From Planctomycetota bacterium (GTDB lineage Bacteria > Planctomycetota > UBA11346), in the NCBI GenBank assembly GCA_013816415.1, contig JACDEN010000095.1, forward strand, positions 1 through 8,279: DNA of 8,279 nt, given 5' to 3'. The notes under the pieces are model-generated. The model saw nothing but the letters and a program-made list of their open reading frames with translations, was not told where the DNA came from and did not search any database. How positions within the stretch are numbered: position 1 is the stretch's first letter; each line of letters starts with the position of its first letter. The position numbers and the translations under genes were made by a program. Of the stretch, positions 1 through 7,002 are shown in pieces.

Positions 1-341
1 ATCCGGTGGTGTCGCTCATCCCTGCCGACCTCGCGGCCGGCACGGCCGGCGGATATCGCTACGCGGTCTTCCTGCCGAACGCTGACGGGGGAGCGCTCGC
101 CGAGCCGGACGGCAGCGACGTGCGGCCCAAGGATGCGAAGGCGGCAGACGCGCAGGAGGGCATGTGGATCGCCTACGCGTGGCCGGCCAACGCCAAGACG
201 GGCGCCAAGATGTTCGCCATGACCGAGGACGGACAGATCCGCTCGGCGACCTACCTGGGCGAAGATCCGCGCTGGGATGATGTCTTCAACGGCGGCGGTT
301 GGGGCGCGGATCCGGGGTGGGATCCATACGAGGCGCCGTGA
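1..341 (+). CDS. C-terminal part of an unrecognised, probably exported protein (5' end outside window)
   Basis: The reading frame is already open at the left edge (the codon at 3-5 is CCG) and closes with TGA at 339-341, so at least about 112 residues of C-terminus are present. A GTG at 6 could be a start, but it has no visible ribosome binding site and the frame continues upstream, so I treat the gene as left-truncated. Visible sequence includes GYRYAVFLPN, then WIAYAWPANAKTGAKMFAMT and EDGQIRS, ending in a Gly/Trp/Asp-rich tail. The pattern of a GYRY strand, a W..YAWP strand, then G.K.F and a DG(Q/V)IR strand resembles the C-terminal halves of pilin-like or DUF2950-like exported proteins. 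That is resemblance from memory only. No signal peptide or membrane segment lies in the visible part. Codon use is G/C-ending throughout, so I am confident it is coding but not of its function. Confidence 0.7.
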   Translation, partial: PVVSLIPADLAAGTAGGYRYAVFLPNADGGALAEPDGSDVRPKDAKAADAQEGMWIAYAWPANAKTGAKMFAMTEDGQIRSATYLGEDPRWDDVFNGGGWGADPGWDPYEAP

Positions 342-401
342 CCGCGGAGCCCCGTGTGGAAGCTCGCGCGTTCGCGGTGGCCGCGTGCAAGGCGCCTCCG
401 C

Positions 402-407
402 TACGAT
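402..407 (+). promoter_or_regulatory. Possible -10 element for tRNA-Cys
   Basis: TACGAT matches the TATAAT consensus at four of six positions and lies six bases before the first base of tRNA-Cys. No convincing -35 element is visible at the usual distance. The call rests on position alone and is weak. Confidence 0.2.
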
Positions 408-688
408 GCGCCCGGCGCTATGGCGGAGCGGTCACGCGGGGGATTGCAACTCCCCTCACCCACGTTCGAATCGTGGTGGCGCCTCCAAATTCGTGAAGAC
501 CCCGGCCGCAAGCCGGGGTCTTCTGTTTGCGTCAGCCAGCGGTGGTCGATCGAGCAGAACCCCGGCGGGATCATGACCAGATCGATGACGCCGTGCCACC
601 GCGCGACGACGGAATCGCCGATCCCCGCGACGACCATCACCACCGCGAGCAGTCCGAGGACGATCCGCTTCTGCTGCGACAGCTCCAT
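404..688 (-). CDS. Doubtful small membrane-protein frame running antisense through the terminator and tRNA-Cys
   Basis: From an ATG at 688 a 94-residue frame begins MELSQQKRIVLGLLAVVMVV, a short polar start followed by one clear hydrophobic helix (about residues 9-28), then a small basic/hydrophobic segment. From 688 to about 530 nearly every third codon position is G or C, as in the real genes nearby; beyond that the bias breaks. The remaining 40 or so codons read the terminator hairpin and the antisense of tRNA-Cys, giving a tail that includes HHDSNVGEGSCNPP, typical of translated tRNA antisense. The upstream bases (GGAAG, then GCGAG) offer only a modest ribosome binding site. It starts 46 bases after the stop of the DUF6678-like gene on the same strand. 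It could be a real small membrane protein whose ancestral stop has been lost, or a chance frame. Confidence 0.35.
414..487 (+). tRNA. tRNA-Cys (anticodon GCA), CCA encoded
   Basis: A complete cloverleaf can be folded by eye. The acceptor arm GGCGCTA (414-420) pairs with TGGCGCC (477-483), with one G-U pair. The anticodon stem GGGGA (439-443) pairs with TCCCC (451-455) around the loop TTGCAAC, giving anticodon GCA at 446-448. The T stem CCACG (460-464) pairs with CGTGG (472-476) around TTCGAAT. The D stem is short (three pairs). The discriminator base at 484 is T, the identity element recognised by cysteinyl-tRNA synthetase, and CCA is encoded at 485-487. At 74 bases it has the normal length for tRNA-Cys. 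A strong hairpin terminator starts eight bases later, so it is probably a single-gene transcript. Confidence 0.97.
495..523 (+). terminator. Perfect 12-bp hairpin terminator after tRNA-Cys, possibly bidirectional
   Basis: GAAGACCCCGGC (495-506) and GCCGGGGTCTTC (512-523) are exact reverse complements around the loop CGCAA. On the plus strand TGTTTG follows, giving a short U-rich tail; the A/U pairs at the base of the stem add to it. On the minus strand the hairpin is followed by ACGAATTT, so it may also stop transcription arriving from the DUF6678-like side. It sits between convergent transcription units, as expected for a shared terminator. Confidence 0.88.
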
Positions 689-734
689 GGCCGCTCGCCC
701 GCTTCCGCGCGGCCAGCGCCGCACCGCACCCGAT

Positions 735-1076
735 TCAGGTGCGGGCGCGCTTCTTCGTGCCCTTGCCGACGTCATCGCCGGGACCATATCCCATGATCCG
801 GATCACCTGCTTCTCGACCTGCACCGGCACCGGTATCCGCGCCAGCGCCGCGATCGCCGCCGTCATGATGCGTTCGTTGTCGCACCACACCTCGACCCAC
901 TCGACGGTCTTGTGCGCGTCGACCGCGAACTGGTAGTACCATCCGCGGTCCCAATCCGAGATGTGGCCGGTGACCACGTCCCTGGTCCGCCGCCGCGGGG
1001 GCAGCTCCAACGACAGCATCGCGGAGCGGACGTCCCTCCATTGGGCATCGGTCATGAGCGGACGCAGCTGCGTCAT
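735..1076 (-). CDS. DUF6678-like small protein, function unknown
   Basis: This encodes about 113 residues with no signal peptide or membrane segment, so probably cytoplasmic. The core contains MTDAQWRDVRSAMLSLELPP, RTRDVVTGHISDWDRGWYYQ and then KTVEWVEVWCD. The spaced pattern T.W..LR.AM, PP.RRT.DV.TG, WD..WYY and IEW.E matches my recollection of the DUF6678 family, small uncharacterised proteins often near polymorphic-toxin or accessory genes. I cannot verify this by search. I chose the ATG at 1076 because AGG lies six bases before it; ATG codons at 1094 (no ribosome binding site seen) and 1055 are alternatives. The last ten or so residues are very basic (KGTKKRART). It begins 54 bases after the tRNA-Arg 3' end on the same strand with no clear promoter between, so it may be read from the tRNA promoter. 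Confidence 0.72.
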   Translation of the reverse strand: MTQLRPLMTDAQWRDVRSAMLSLELPPRRRTRDVVTGHISDWDRGWYYQFAVDAHKTVEWVEVWCDNERIMTAAIAALARIPVPVQVEKQVIRIMGYGPGDDVGKGTKKRART

Positions 1077-1130
1077 GGCAGGCCTATCATGCATCGATCG
1101 GCGCCGCTGAGCACACCGACCTCGGAATCA

Positions 1131-1207
<77 letters not shown>

Positions 1208-1218
1208 CGATGACGGTC

Positions 1219-1224
1219 ACTATG
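1219..1224 (-). promoter_or_regulatory. Possible -10 element for tRNA-Arg
   Basis: On the minus strand CATAGT lies 11 bases before the mature tRNA-Arg 5' end and matches TATAAT at four of six positions. No good -35 box is visible upstream (the region reads CTTCCCC). Weak call based on position. Confidence 0.2.
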
Positions 1225-1266
1225 CGCAGCGCCGCTTGGCGGGGAAGCGGGAGGGCGTTGGGGAAG

Positions 1267-1330
1267 GTTCTACGCTCTGCGTCCTTGGTGCTGGGTCGAC
1301 AGCAGAAGTCAGTCACGCAGAACATAGAAC
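1267..1330. repeat. Imperfect 16-bp inverted repeat in the phoH-like/tRNA-Arg spacer
   Basis: GTTCTACGCTCTGCGT (1267-1282) and ACGCAGAACATAGAAC (1315-1330) are reverse complements at 14 of 16 positions, separated by 32 bases. In minus-strand RNA both mismatches become G-U pairs, so the stem is continuous there but not in plus-strand RNA. This favours a role in, or selection on, the minus-strand transcript that runs from the phoH-like gene toward tRNA-Arg. There is no run of U after the stem. The motifs (CTCTGCGTCCTTGG, AACGCAGGACC) resemble the short GCG(T/C)-periodic intergenic repeats I recall from several environmental phyla. It could be a 3'-end stabiliser, a weak terminator or a decayed repeat element. 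Confidence 0.55.
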
Positions 1331-1361
1331 GCAGGACCAATAACCCATCACCCAAAACGGT

Positions 1362-2690
1362 CTACAACAGCGTCGCCGCGATCCCCGCCAGTTCGCTGCG
1401 CTCGGACTTGGTGAGCGTCACGTGGCCGGCGAGCGGCTGGCCGCGCATGCGCTCGACGACGAAGGTCAGGCCGTTCGAGTTTGAGTCGAGGTAGGGATTG
1501 TCGATCTGGTGCGGGTCGCCGGTGAGCACGATCTTGGTGTCCTGGCCGGCGCGCGAGATGATGGTCTTGATCTCGTGCGGCGTCAGGTTCTGCGCCTCGT
1601 CGACGATCGCGTACTGCTTGCTGATCGAGCGGCCGCGGATGTAGGTGAGGGCCTCGAGCGTGATCGATTCCTCCTCGATCAGGCGGTTGATCACCTCGTC
1701 GGGATCGCGCTCCTCGCTGGCGAGCAGGAAATGCAGGTTGTCGAAGATCGGACCCATCCAGTGCGACAGCTTCTCGTCCTTGCTGCCGGGCAGGTAGCCG
1801 ATGTCGTTGCCCATCGGCATGATCGGGCGGCTGACCAGCAGCTTCTTGAAATGCTCGTCGTCGTGGATGACCTTCGACAGGCCGCAGGCGAGCGCGAGCA
1901 GCGTCTTGCCGGTGCCGGCGTTGCCGACCAGCGAGACCAGCTTGATGCGGTCGTCGAGCAGCAGCTCGAACGCCATGCGCTGCTCGGGGCTGCGCGGCGA
2001 CACGCCGAAGAGCTCCTCGGTGGTGTCGTCGATCCGCCGCGCGGTCTTGGTGTCGGCGTCGTAGATGCCGATGATGTAGCGGTCGGGATCGGCCTCGTCG
2101 CGCACCAGCACGAACTGGTTGGCGACCAGCGTCCCCTCTTCGGCCGAAACCAGGCCCTCCACCGCGAAGCTCTCGTCGACGGCGATCTCGTCGAGACGCT
2201 CGGCCGAGACCGACACGGTCAGCCATCCGGTATAGAGCTCGTCGACGTTGACCTTCTGGTTCTTGTAGTCCTCGCTCGGGATGCCGAGCGCGTCGGACTT
2301 GATGCGCGCGTTGATGTCCTTCGACACGAAGATCACGTTGTGGCCTTCGCGTTTGAGCATGTGCGCGCAGCCGAGGATGCGGTTGTCGTTGACCCCAGGC
2401 AGCATGCCCGCGATCTCGTCGTGGCCCAGCAGCACCTGGATGAGGCCGCCCTGCGGGGTCTCGACGCCGTCGCGCAGGCTCCCTTTCGAGCGCAGCCGGT
2501 CGAGCGCGCGGGCGACCTCGCGCGCGTTCTGCCCGAGCTCGTTGTTGGCGGTCTTGAACTTGTCCAGCTCCTCGAGCACCATCATCGGGATCACGACATG
2601 GTTGTCGGTGAAGGCCATCAGCGCGTTCGGGTTGTGGAGGAGGACGTTGGTGTCGACGACGAAGGTCTTTGCGCGTGCGGTATCGGCCAT
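1362..2690 (-). CDS. PhoH-family ATPase with N-terminal PIN domain (PhoH2/YlaK type)
   Basis: This encodes 442 residues, the usual length for PIN-PhoH proteins. An N-terminal PIN-like nuclease domain (about residues 8-135) has acidic residues at D13 (in FVVDTNVLLHNP), E40/E41, D102 (in NDNRIL) and D125 (in VSKDINAR), the expected metal-binding set. The C-terminal PhoH P-loop ATPase has Walker A GNAGTGKT at 256-263, Walker B YAIVDEAQN at 360-368 and the sensor-like motif LTGDPHQID at 389-397. Characterised relatives are ATP-dependent RNA helicase/ribonucleases thought to act in RNA processing; activity here is inferred. I chose the ATG at 2690 over an in-frame TTG at 2708. Neither has a Shine-Dalgarno sequence; the ATG is preceded by pyrimidines (CTCCTC). 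It follows the GTPase-pseudokinase gene by 97 bases, which include a hairpin, so it may be separately transcribed. Confidence 0.95.
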   Translation of the reverse strand: MADTARAKTFVVDTNVLLHNPNALMAFTDNHVVIPMMVLEELDKFKTANNELGQNAREVARALDRLRSKGSLRDGVETPQGGLIQVLLGHDEIAGMLPGVNDNRILGCAHMLKREGHNVIFVSKDINARIKSDALGIPSEDYKNQKVNVDELYTGWLTVSVSAERLDEIAVDESFAVEGLVSAEEGTLVANQFVLVRDEADPDRYIIGIYDADTKTARRIDDTTEELFGVSPRSPEQRMAFELLLDDRIKLVSLVGNAGTGKTLLALACGLSKVIHDDEHFKKLLVSRPIMPMGNDIGYLPGSKDEKLSHWMGPIFDNLHFLLASEERDPDEVINRLIEEESITLEALTYIRGRSISKQYAIVDEAQNLTPHEIKTIISRAGQDTKIVLTGDPHQIDNPYLDSNSNGLTFVVERMRGQPLAGHVTLTKSERSELAGIAATLL

Positions 2691-2738
2691 GAGGAGCGGT
2701 TCTACCAATCGTTGGGAGGGACGAGCGTGGAACGACGC

Positions 2739-2760
2739 CCCCGCCGCGACGGCGGCGGGG
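2739..2760 (-). terminator. Hairpin between the GTPase-pseudokinase gene and the phoH-like gene
   Basis: CCCCGCCGC (2739-2747) and GCGGCGGGG (2752-2760) are perfect reverse complements around a four-base loop, 28 bases past the stop of the large gene. Downstream on the minus strand the sequence is only GGCGTCGTT, without a real U tract. It is therefore either a poor intrinsic terminator that would let some transcription through to the phoH-like gene, or a 3'-end stability element. Confidence 0.5.
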
Positions 2761-2787
2761 TACGGAAGACAGGTGCGGATGCCGGGC

Positions 2788-5700
2788 TCACGGGGCCTTG
2801 AATTCGATGCGCGGGGTGCCGATGAGCGTGGCCTGGTTGGTGGCCGAGATCATCAGGTGGGTGTAGCGCTCAGCGATGGGCTGCGTGGCGAGCTCGATGC
2901 CTTTGCCGTCGTACACCGAGATCGCCTTGTCGGTCCAGCGCACGGACAGCGCTTTGACCTCCTGCGGCACCTTCGGCAGATCGATGGTGAGCGTCACCCA
3001 TTTCGAGTCCTTCTCCGACTGCCTGCCGAGCTGGATGCGCAGGCTGCCGATCCCCTTCACCTCGAAGGTGTATCCCGCGACGTTGTCCTTGATGGCGGTG
3101 GCGATGCCGCTCGGGTCGCCGGGATTCGACGGCAGCACGATCGCGGGAGGCTCCATGTACGCGAGCCCGAGCGGATCCCAGCCGATGACCTTGAACGCGG
3201 CCTTGGCGTTCACCGGCGCGACCTTGGTCTCGCGGAAGATCTCGATCTCATCGATGCTCACCGAGGCGCCGGCATCGACCGATACCGTCATCGCATCGCT
3301 GAGATCGCCGACCACCACCTCGGCGGTCTCGACGCCGTTGTTGAACTGGATAGTGGTATGGGTGTCGTCCTTGCGCTCGATCAGCAGGGTGTACGGCAGC
3401 TTGGCGATGAAGTTGAAGCCCTTGGTCCGACCCTGCGCCTTGCCGCTGACCGAGTAGGTGCTCGCCGCGAGATCCATCGCCACCTTGGCGCCGCGGAATT
3501 CCACGGTCAGGGCGCCCTTGTTCTGGCTGGTCTGGAAGCGCATCGACATCGACTTCGCGCCGCCGAGATCCCGGCGTCCGAGTCGCGCGCCGTCGGTGAG
3601 GTTGGCGACCACTCCGGAATTCACCTGCCACTTGCCGTCGATGTCCGGGAACGACAGCAGATCGTCCTGCATCTCGAACAGGACCCGATCCTTGCCGACC
3701 GTGGTCGGGACCGCCCGCGTCGTCACGATCTTCGCCACCGATTCCTCGAGATGGGCGATCTGGGCGGCGAAGGCGGTCTGGCTGCCCTTGTCGGCCTTCC
3801 TGATCTCGGTCAGCGTGTCGTTGAGGGCCTTCGCATTGCCGGCCTTCACCGCGTCGTTGCCCTTGGTGATCAGGTCGGCGAGCTCGCGTCGCTTCTGCAG
3901 GTTCAGCAGCGTGTCGACGTCCGCAGCGACCTCGGGATCGAGGATGCCTTTCGCCTTACGCGCCTGGACATTCGCCATCACCTGGTCGCCGGCGAGCAGC
4001 AGCATCACGATGGCGGTTGCGTGCTCGTCGCTCGACCCGTCGCCGGCATTGACGGCATCCATGAAGACCTTGGCGATGTCCTTGGCGCCGAACTGGTTCC
4101 ACGGCAGCGTGGTGCGTGTTCCGCTCGGACTGCTGACATCGACCGAGGTCGCGTCGCAGCCGAGGACGTCCCACGGGTCGCCGCTGGGGTTGGGGAGCCG
4201 CAGCTTGGCCTTGGCGAGCGGCACCACGCGGTTGATCAGCGCCGCGCGCCGCGTCCACAGGTCGACCTTGCGCTTGAGCGCCCGGGTCTCGGGAAGCTGC
4301 GCATCCACGCCGCTGAGCGCCTGCTGGGCGGCGGTCGGCTGATTGGCGATCAGCGCCTGGTCGATCAGCCCGTTGGCCTGGGTGATCGGATCCTTGACCG
4401 AGGGCGTGGCCGGGACGGGACGGGGATCGCTCTGGGTCGCCGGATTCTGCGGCTGCACGGCCAAGGGCTGGCCGGTCACCGGGGAGAGTTCTCCGGTGGG
4501 CGGCTTCCTGATCTCAGCCGCCGGATCGACGGCTGCGGGCCCCTCGACCACCGCCTTCTCGCTCTTGGCGATCTGCGCGGCCGCCCAATCGCTGTCCCCA
4601 GGCAGCCCCCAGGTGGTCATCGCCGGCGCCAGCAGCTTGCGGATGAGTTCGCTGTCGCTGTTGTTGGCGGCCACGATCTCGAGGTCGTGCTTGCGCTGGT
4701 CGTGCTGCGCGGTGATCGCCTTGACCAGGGAATCGCGCTCCTCGACCGACTCGAGCTTCTGCGCGGCCGCGAGCGCGACCTGGAAGCGCTCCTCGGTGCG
4801 GTAATCGGCGATCTGGTGCAGGATCTCGGCCCGCGACTGCGTGGGCGGCTTCACCACCGCCGGATCCGGAGTCGGGACGATTTTTGGGGTCGGCTTCACG
4901 ATCGGGATCAGCCCGGCCGGCGGATTGTAGATCGGACGCTCGACCGTCGGCTGCGGCTTCGCCGAGGTGGTCGGCTCCGGCTTGGGCGGCGGATTCCATG
5001 ACGAGGTCGAGCGGCCCGACATCATCACGACGATGAAGATCACCGCCGCGAGCACGCACACCACCACCACGCCGACGACGATCCCGCTGTCGTTGCTCTT
5101 GCGGTTGGTGCCGGTGGACGGCTGCGATCCGGCTGGGCGGGGACGTCCGGCGTAATTGCCCGAGCCTCCGGCGCGCCGGGCGATGTGCGCGTTGGCGGTG
5201 GAGCGGCCGGTGCGGCCGGTGCCCGAGGTGTTCGCGACGGTGCCGGTGAGCCGCAGGGTCTGGCGCTTGGCGCCGCCGCCGAACTTGTCGAGCGCGTCGA
5301 TGACCTCGCGGTAGTTCTGGAAGCGGTCCTTGCGCTCGGTCGCGACCAGGCGCTGGTAGAACAGGTCGAGATCGCGGCTGACGCCGGCCTGGGTCGTGCG
5401 CAGCGGCCGCGGACCGTTGGCCACCACCTTGTGCAGCGCCTCGTGCGCGCTGTAGCCGGTGACCAGGCCCTCGCCGGTGATCATGCGGAAGAGAAGCGCG
5501 CCGAGCGCGAAGATGTCGGAGCGCAGGTCGCTGCGCGCGTCGTCGTTGAGGTGCTCGGGAGCGAGGTAGTACTCGGTCGCCGCGCTCGCGCCGGCGAGCT
5601 CGCGCACCAGGAACTTGTGATTCTTCGGCAGGCACAGCTCATCGACCAGGGCGTTGCCGTCGGGGCTGACCAGCACCACGTCGGGACGCAGCCAGCCGTG

Positions 5701-6987
5701 GACCACACCGTGCCGCGCCGCCTCCTCGAGCGCGAGCGCGAGCTGGCGCAAGAGGCCCATGGCGTGCGGCGGCGCCAGCGCGCGGCGGCGCGCGAGCACG
5801 TGCGACAGCGGTTCGTGGTCCGGCGGATCGACGCTGAGCATCACCGCGCTGTCGGCGGTGGGGCGCAGGTTCGCGAGCGAGAGCGCATTGGGATGCTTGA
5901 TCGGCCCGGCCATGCGCACGTACGGCTCGAGGTTCTCCTTGTAGCCGGGCTGGCGCATCAGCTGCGTCGAGATGGTGAGCGCGCGCATGGTGCGCCCGCT
6001 CGCGCGTTCGCGCACGCGCAGACGACGCCCCTGGACGCTCTCGTCGAGCGTCGCGACGATGTCATAGCCATCGAGCTCGAACCCCGCGTCTCCGCCTTCG
6101 GCGACGGCGGCCGGCTTCTCGATCGGAGCGGTGCGCACGCCGAGCGCGCTCGCCCCCTGCTCGGGCAGCGCTGAATTCTGCAGGGCGTATCCGCCGCTGT
6201 CGTCCTCGCGCGCGGACGGCGCGCGGGTCAGTCCTCGGTCGGTGTCGAAGACCTCGAGCGTCGAGCCGCAGACGCCGCAGGTGTAGGCGGCGCCGATGCT
6301 CGCGTCCGGCACCTCGAGGATGGTCTGGCAGCGGTAGCACGAGATGAGCCAGGTCTGGGGCTGTCCGGGCGAGCTCGGGGACTGCGGGCCGGCTTCGGCC
6401 GCAGGCACCTGCTGGGTGGCCATGCGCTCGGCGACCAGGGCGGTGATCGCGCGCACGGTCTCGATGACGCCGTCCTTGCGCGTCGCGGTCGCCGAGAAGC
6501 TCGGCCAGCCGCGGACATTCATCAGCGGCTCGAGCTGCTCGCGCTTGAGCGCCGTCGCCATGTCCTGCTTGTTGTACTGCATCACCACCGGCAGGTCCTC
6601 GGGAAGGCCGTGGTGCCTGAGGTTGTTCAGCATCTCGTTCATCGAGTCGATGTTCTCATCGAGCGCTTCGCGCCGGCTGTCGGCGATGAACACCACGCCG
6701 TCGGCAGCGGCCAGCACCTGGCGCCGGGTCGCCGCGTAATAGTTCTGTCCGGGCACGGTGAAGAATTCGAAACGCACATTGACGCCCTGCACCTGACCGA
6801 CCTCGAGGGCCAGCCAATCGAAATGCAGCGTGCGCTCGGAATGGGTGTCGACGCTGACCAGCTCGCTCACCTGCTGCGGCGGATTGCTGTCGTGGACCAC
6901 CTGCATGTTGGTGGTCTTGCCGGCGAGGCCTGGGCCGTAATAGACGATCTTGCAGATCACTTCACGCGCAGCGGGATTGAAGCGCAT
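2788..6987 (-). CDS. Membrane-anchored MglA-like GTPase / zinc ribbon / pseudokinase fusion
   Basis: A single uninterrupted frame of 1399 residues. Residues 1-190 form an MglA-type small GTPase: P-loop GPGLAGKTT (18-26), R52 in SERTLHFDW, TVPGQ (77-81) and NKQD (139-142). R52 and Q81 correspond to the hydrolysis residues R53 and Q82 of Myxococcus MglA. A zinc ribbon follows (C217, C220, C237, C240). Residues about 303-570 are a Ser/Thr-kinase fold with LAPEHL and SDIFALG, but the ATP lysine is replaced (RALTI), HRD reads HGW, the catalytic-loop Asn is Val437 and DFG reads DEL, so it is probably a pseudokinase. One helix (636-656) precedes a Pro-rich stalk (664-720), a helical region, a LamG/DUF1080-like beta sandwich (about 1103-1252) and a second beta-rich domain. 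The N-terminus is predicted cytoplasmic and the C-terminal half periplasmic. GGAGG lies five bases before the ATG, and lspA ends 15 bases upstream, implying an operon. Domain calls are by motif; the downstream partner is unknown. Confidence 0.93.
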   Translation of the reverse strand: MRFNPAAREVICKIVYYGPGLAGKTTNMQVVHDSNPPQQVSELVSVDTHSERTLHFDWLALEVGQVQGVNVRFEFFTVPGQNYYAATRRQVLAAADGVVFIADSRREALDENIDSMNEMLNNLRHHGLPEDLPVVMQYNKQDMATALKREQLEPLMNVRGWPSFSATATRKDGVIETVRAITALVAERMATQQVPAAEAGPQSPSSPGQPQTWLISCYRCQTILEVPDASIGAAYTCGVCGSTLEVFDTDRGLTRAPSAREDDSGGYALQNSALPEQGASALGVRTAPIEKPAAVAEGGDAGFELDGYDIVATLDESVQGRRLRVRERASGRTMRALTISTQLMRQPGYKENLEPYVRMAGPIKHPNALSLANLRPTADSAVMLSVDPPDHEPLSHVLARRRALAPPHAMGLLRQLALALEEAARHGVVHGWLRPDVVLVSPDGNALVDELCLPKNHKFLVRELAGASAATEYYLAPEHLNDDARSDLRSDIFALGALLFRMITGEGLVTGYSAHEALHKVVANGPRPLRTTQAGVSRDLDLFYQRLVATERKDRFQNYREVIDALDKFGGGAKRQTLRLTGTVANTSGTGRTGRSTANAHIARRAGGSGNYAGRPRPAGSQPSTGTNRKSNDSGIVVGVVVVCVLAAVIFIVVMMSGRSTSSWNPPPKPEPTTSAKPQPTVERPIYNPPAGLIPIVKPTPKIVPTPDPAVVKPPTQSRAEILHQIADYRTEERFQVALAAAQKLESVEERDSLVKAITAQHDQRKHDLEIVAANNSDSELIRKLLAPAMTTWGLPGDSDWAAAQIAKSEKAVVEGPAAVDPAAEIRKPPTGELSPVTGQPLAVQPQNPATQSDPRPVPATPSVKDPITQANGLIDQALIANQPTAAQQALSGVDAQLPETRALKRKVDLWTRRAALINRVVPLAKAKLRLPNPSGDPWDVLGCDATSVDVSSPSGTRTTLPWNQFGAKDIAKVFMDAVNAGDGSSDEHATAIVMLLLAGDQVMANVQARKAKGILDPEVAADVDTLLNLQKRRELADLITKGNDAVKAGNAKALNDTLTEIRKADKGSQTAFAAQIAHLEESVAKIVTTRAVPTTVGKDRVLFEMQDDLLSFPDIDGKWQVNSGVVANLTDGARLGRRDLGGAKSMSMRFQTSQNKGALTVEFRGAKVAMDLAASTYSVSGKAQGRTKGFNFIAKLPYTLLIERKDDTHTTIQFNNGVETAEVVVGDLSDAMTVSVDAGASVSIDEIEIFRETKVAPVNAKAAFKVIGWDPLGLAYMEPPAIVLPSNPGDPSGIATAIKDNVAGYTFEVKGIGSLRIQLGRQSEKDSKWVTLTIDLPKVPQEVKALSVRWTDKAISVYDGKGIELATQPIAERYTHLMISATNQATLIGTPRIEFKAP

Positions 6988-7002
6988 GGGGCCTCCGGGC
7001 TC
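6988..7002 (-). promoter_or_regulatory. Ribosome binding site in the 15-base lspA-GTPase gap
   Basis: On the minus strand GGAGG occurs five bases before the ATG at 6987, inside the short gap after the lspA TAA stop. This fixes the start of the large gene and supports translation from a shared lspA mRNA. Confidence 0.85.

Noticed and set aside
391..486. Nine-base direct repeat GGCGCCTCC at 391-399 and at the tRNA-Cys 3' end (478-486), as a possible attachment-site duplication
   Set aside because: Too short for an att site, entirely G/C/T in a GC-rich region, and no integrase or island genes are nearby.
1509..2801. A 430-codon plus-strand open frame
   Set aside because: Antisense to the phoH-like gene, which has full PIN and PhoH motifs; the product is a repetitive V/D/L/R mix without a fold signature.
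2281..5001. A 906-codon plus-strand open frame
   Set aside because: It lies antisense to the phoH-like gene and the GTPase fusion. Its product is Arg/His/Asp/Leu-rich low-complexity sequence with no motif, as expected for the antisense of GC-rich genes.
5185..6174. A 329-codon plus-strand open frame
   Set aside because: Antisense to the pseudokinase region; composition is typical of a GC-rich shadow frame.
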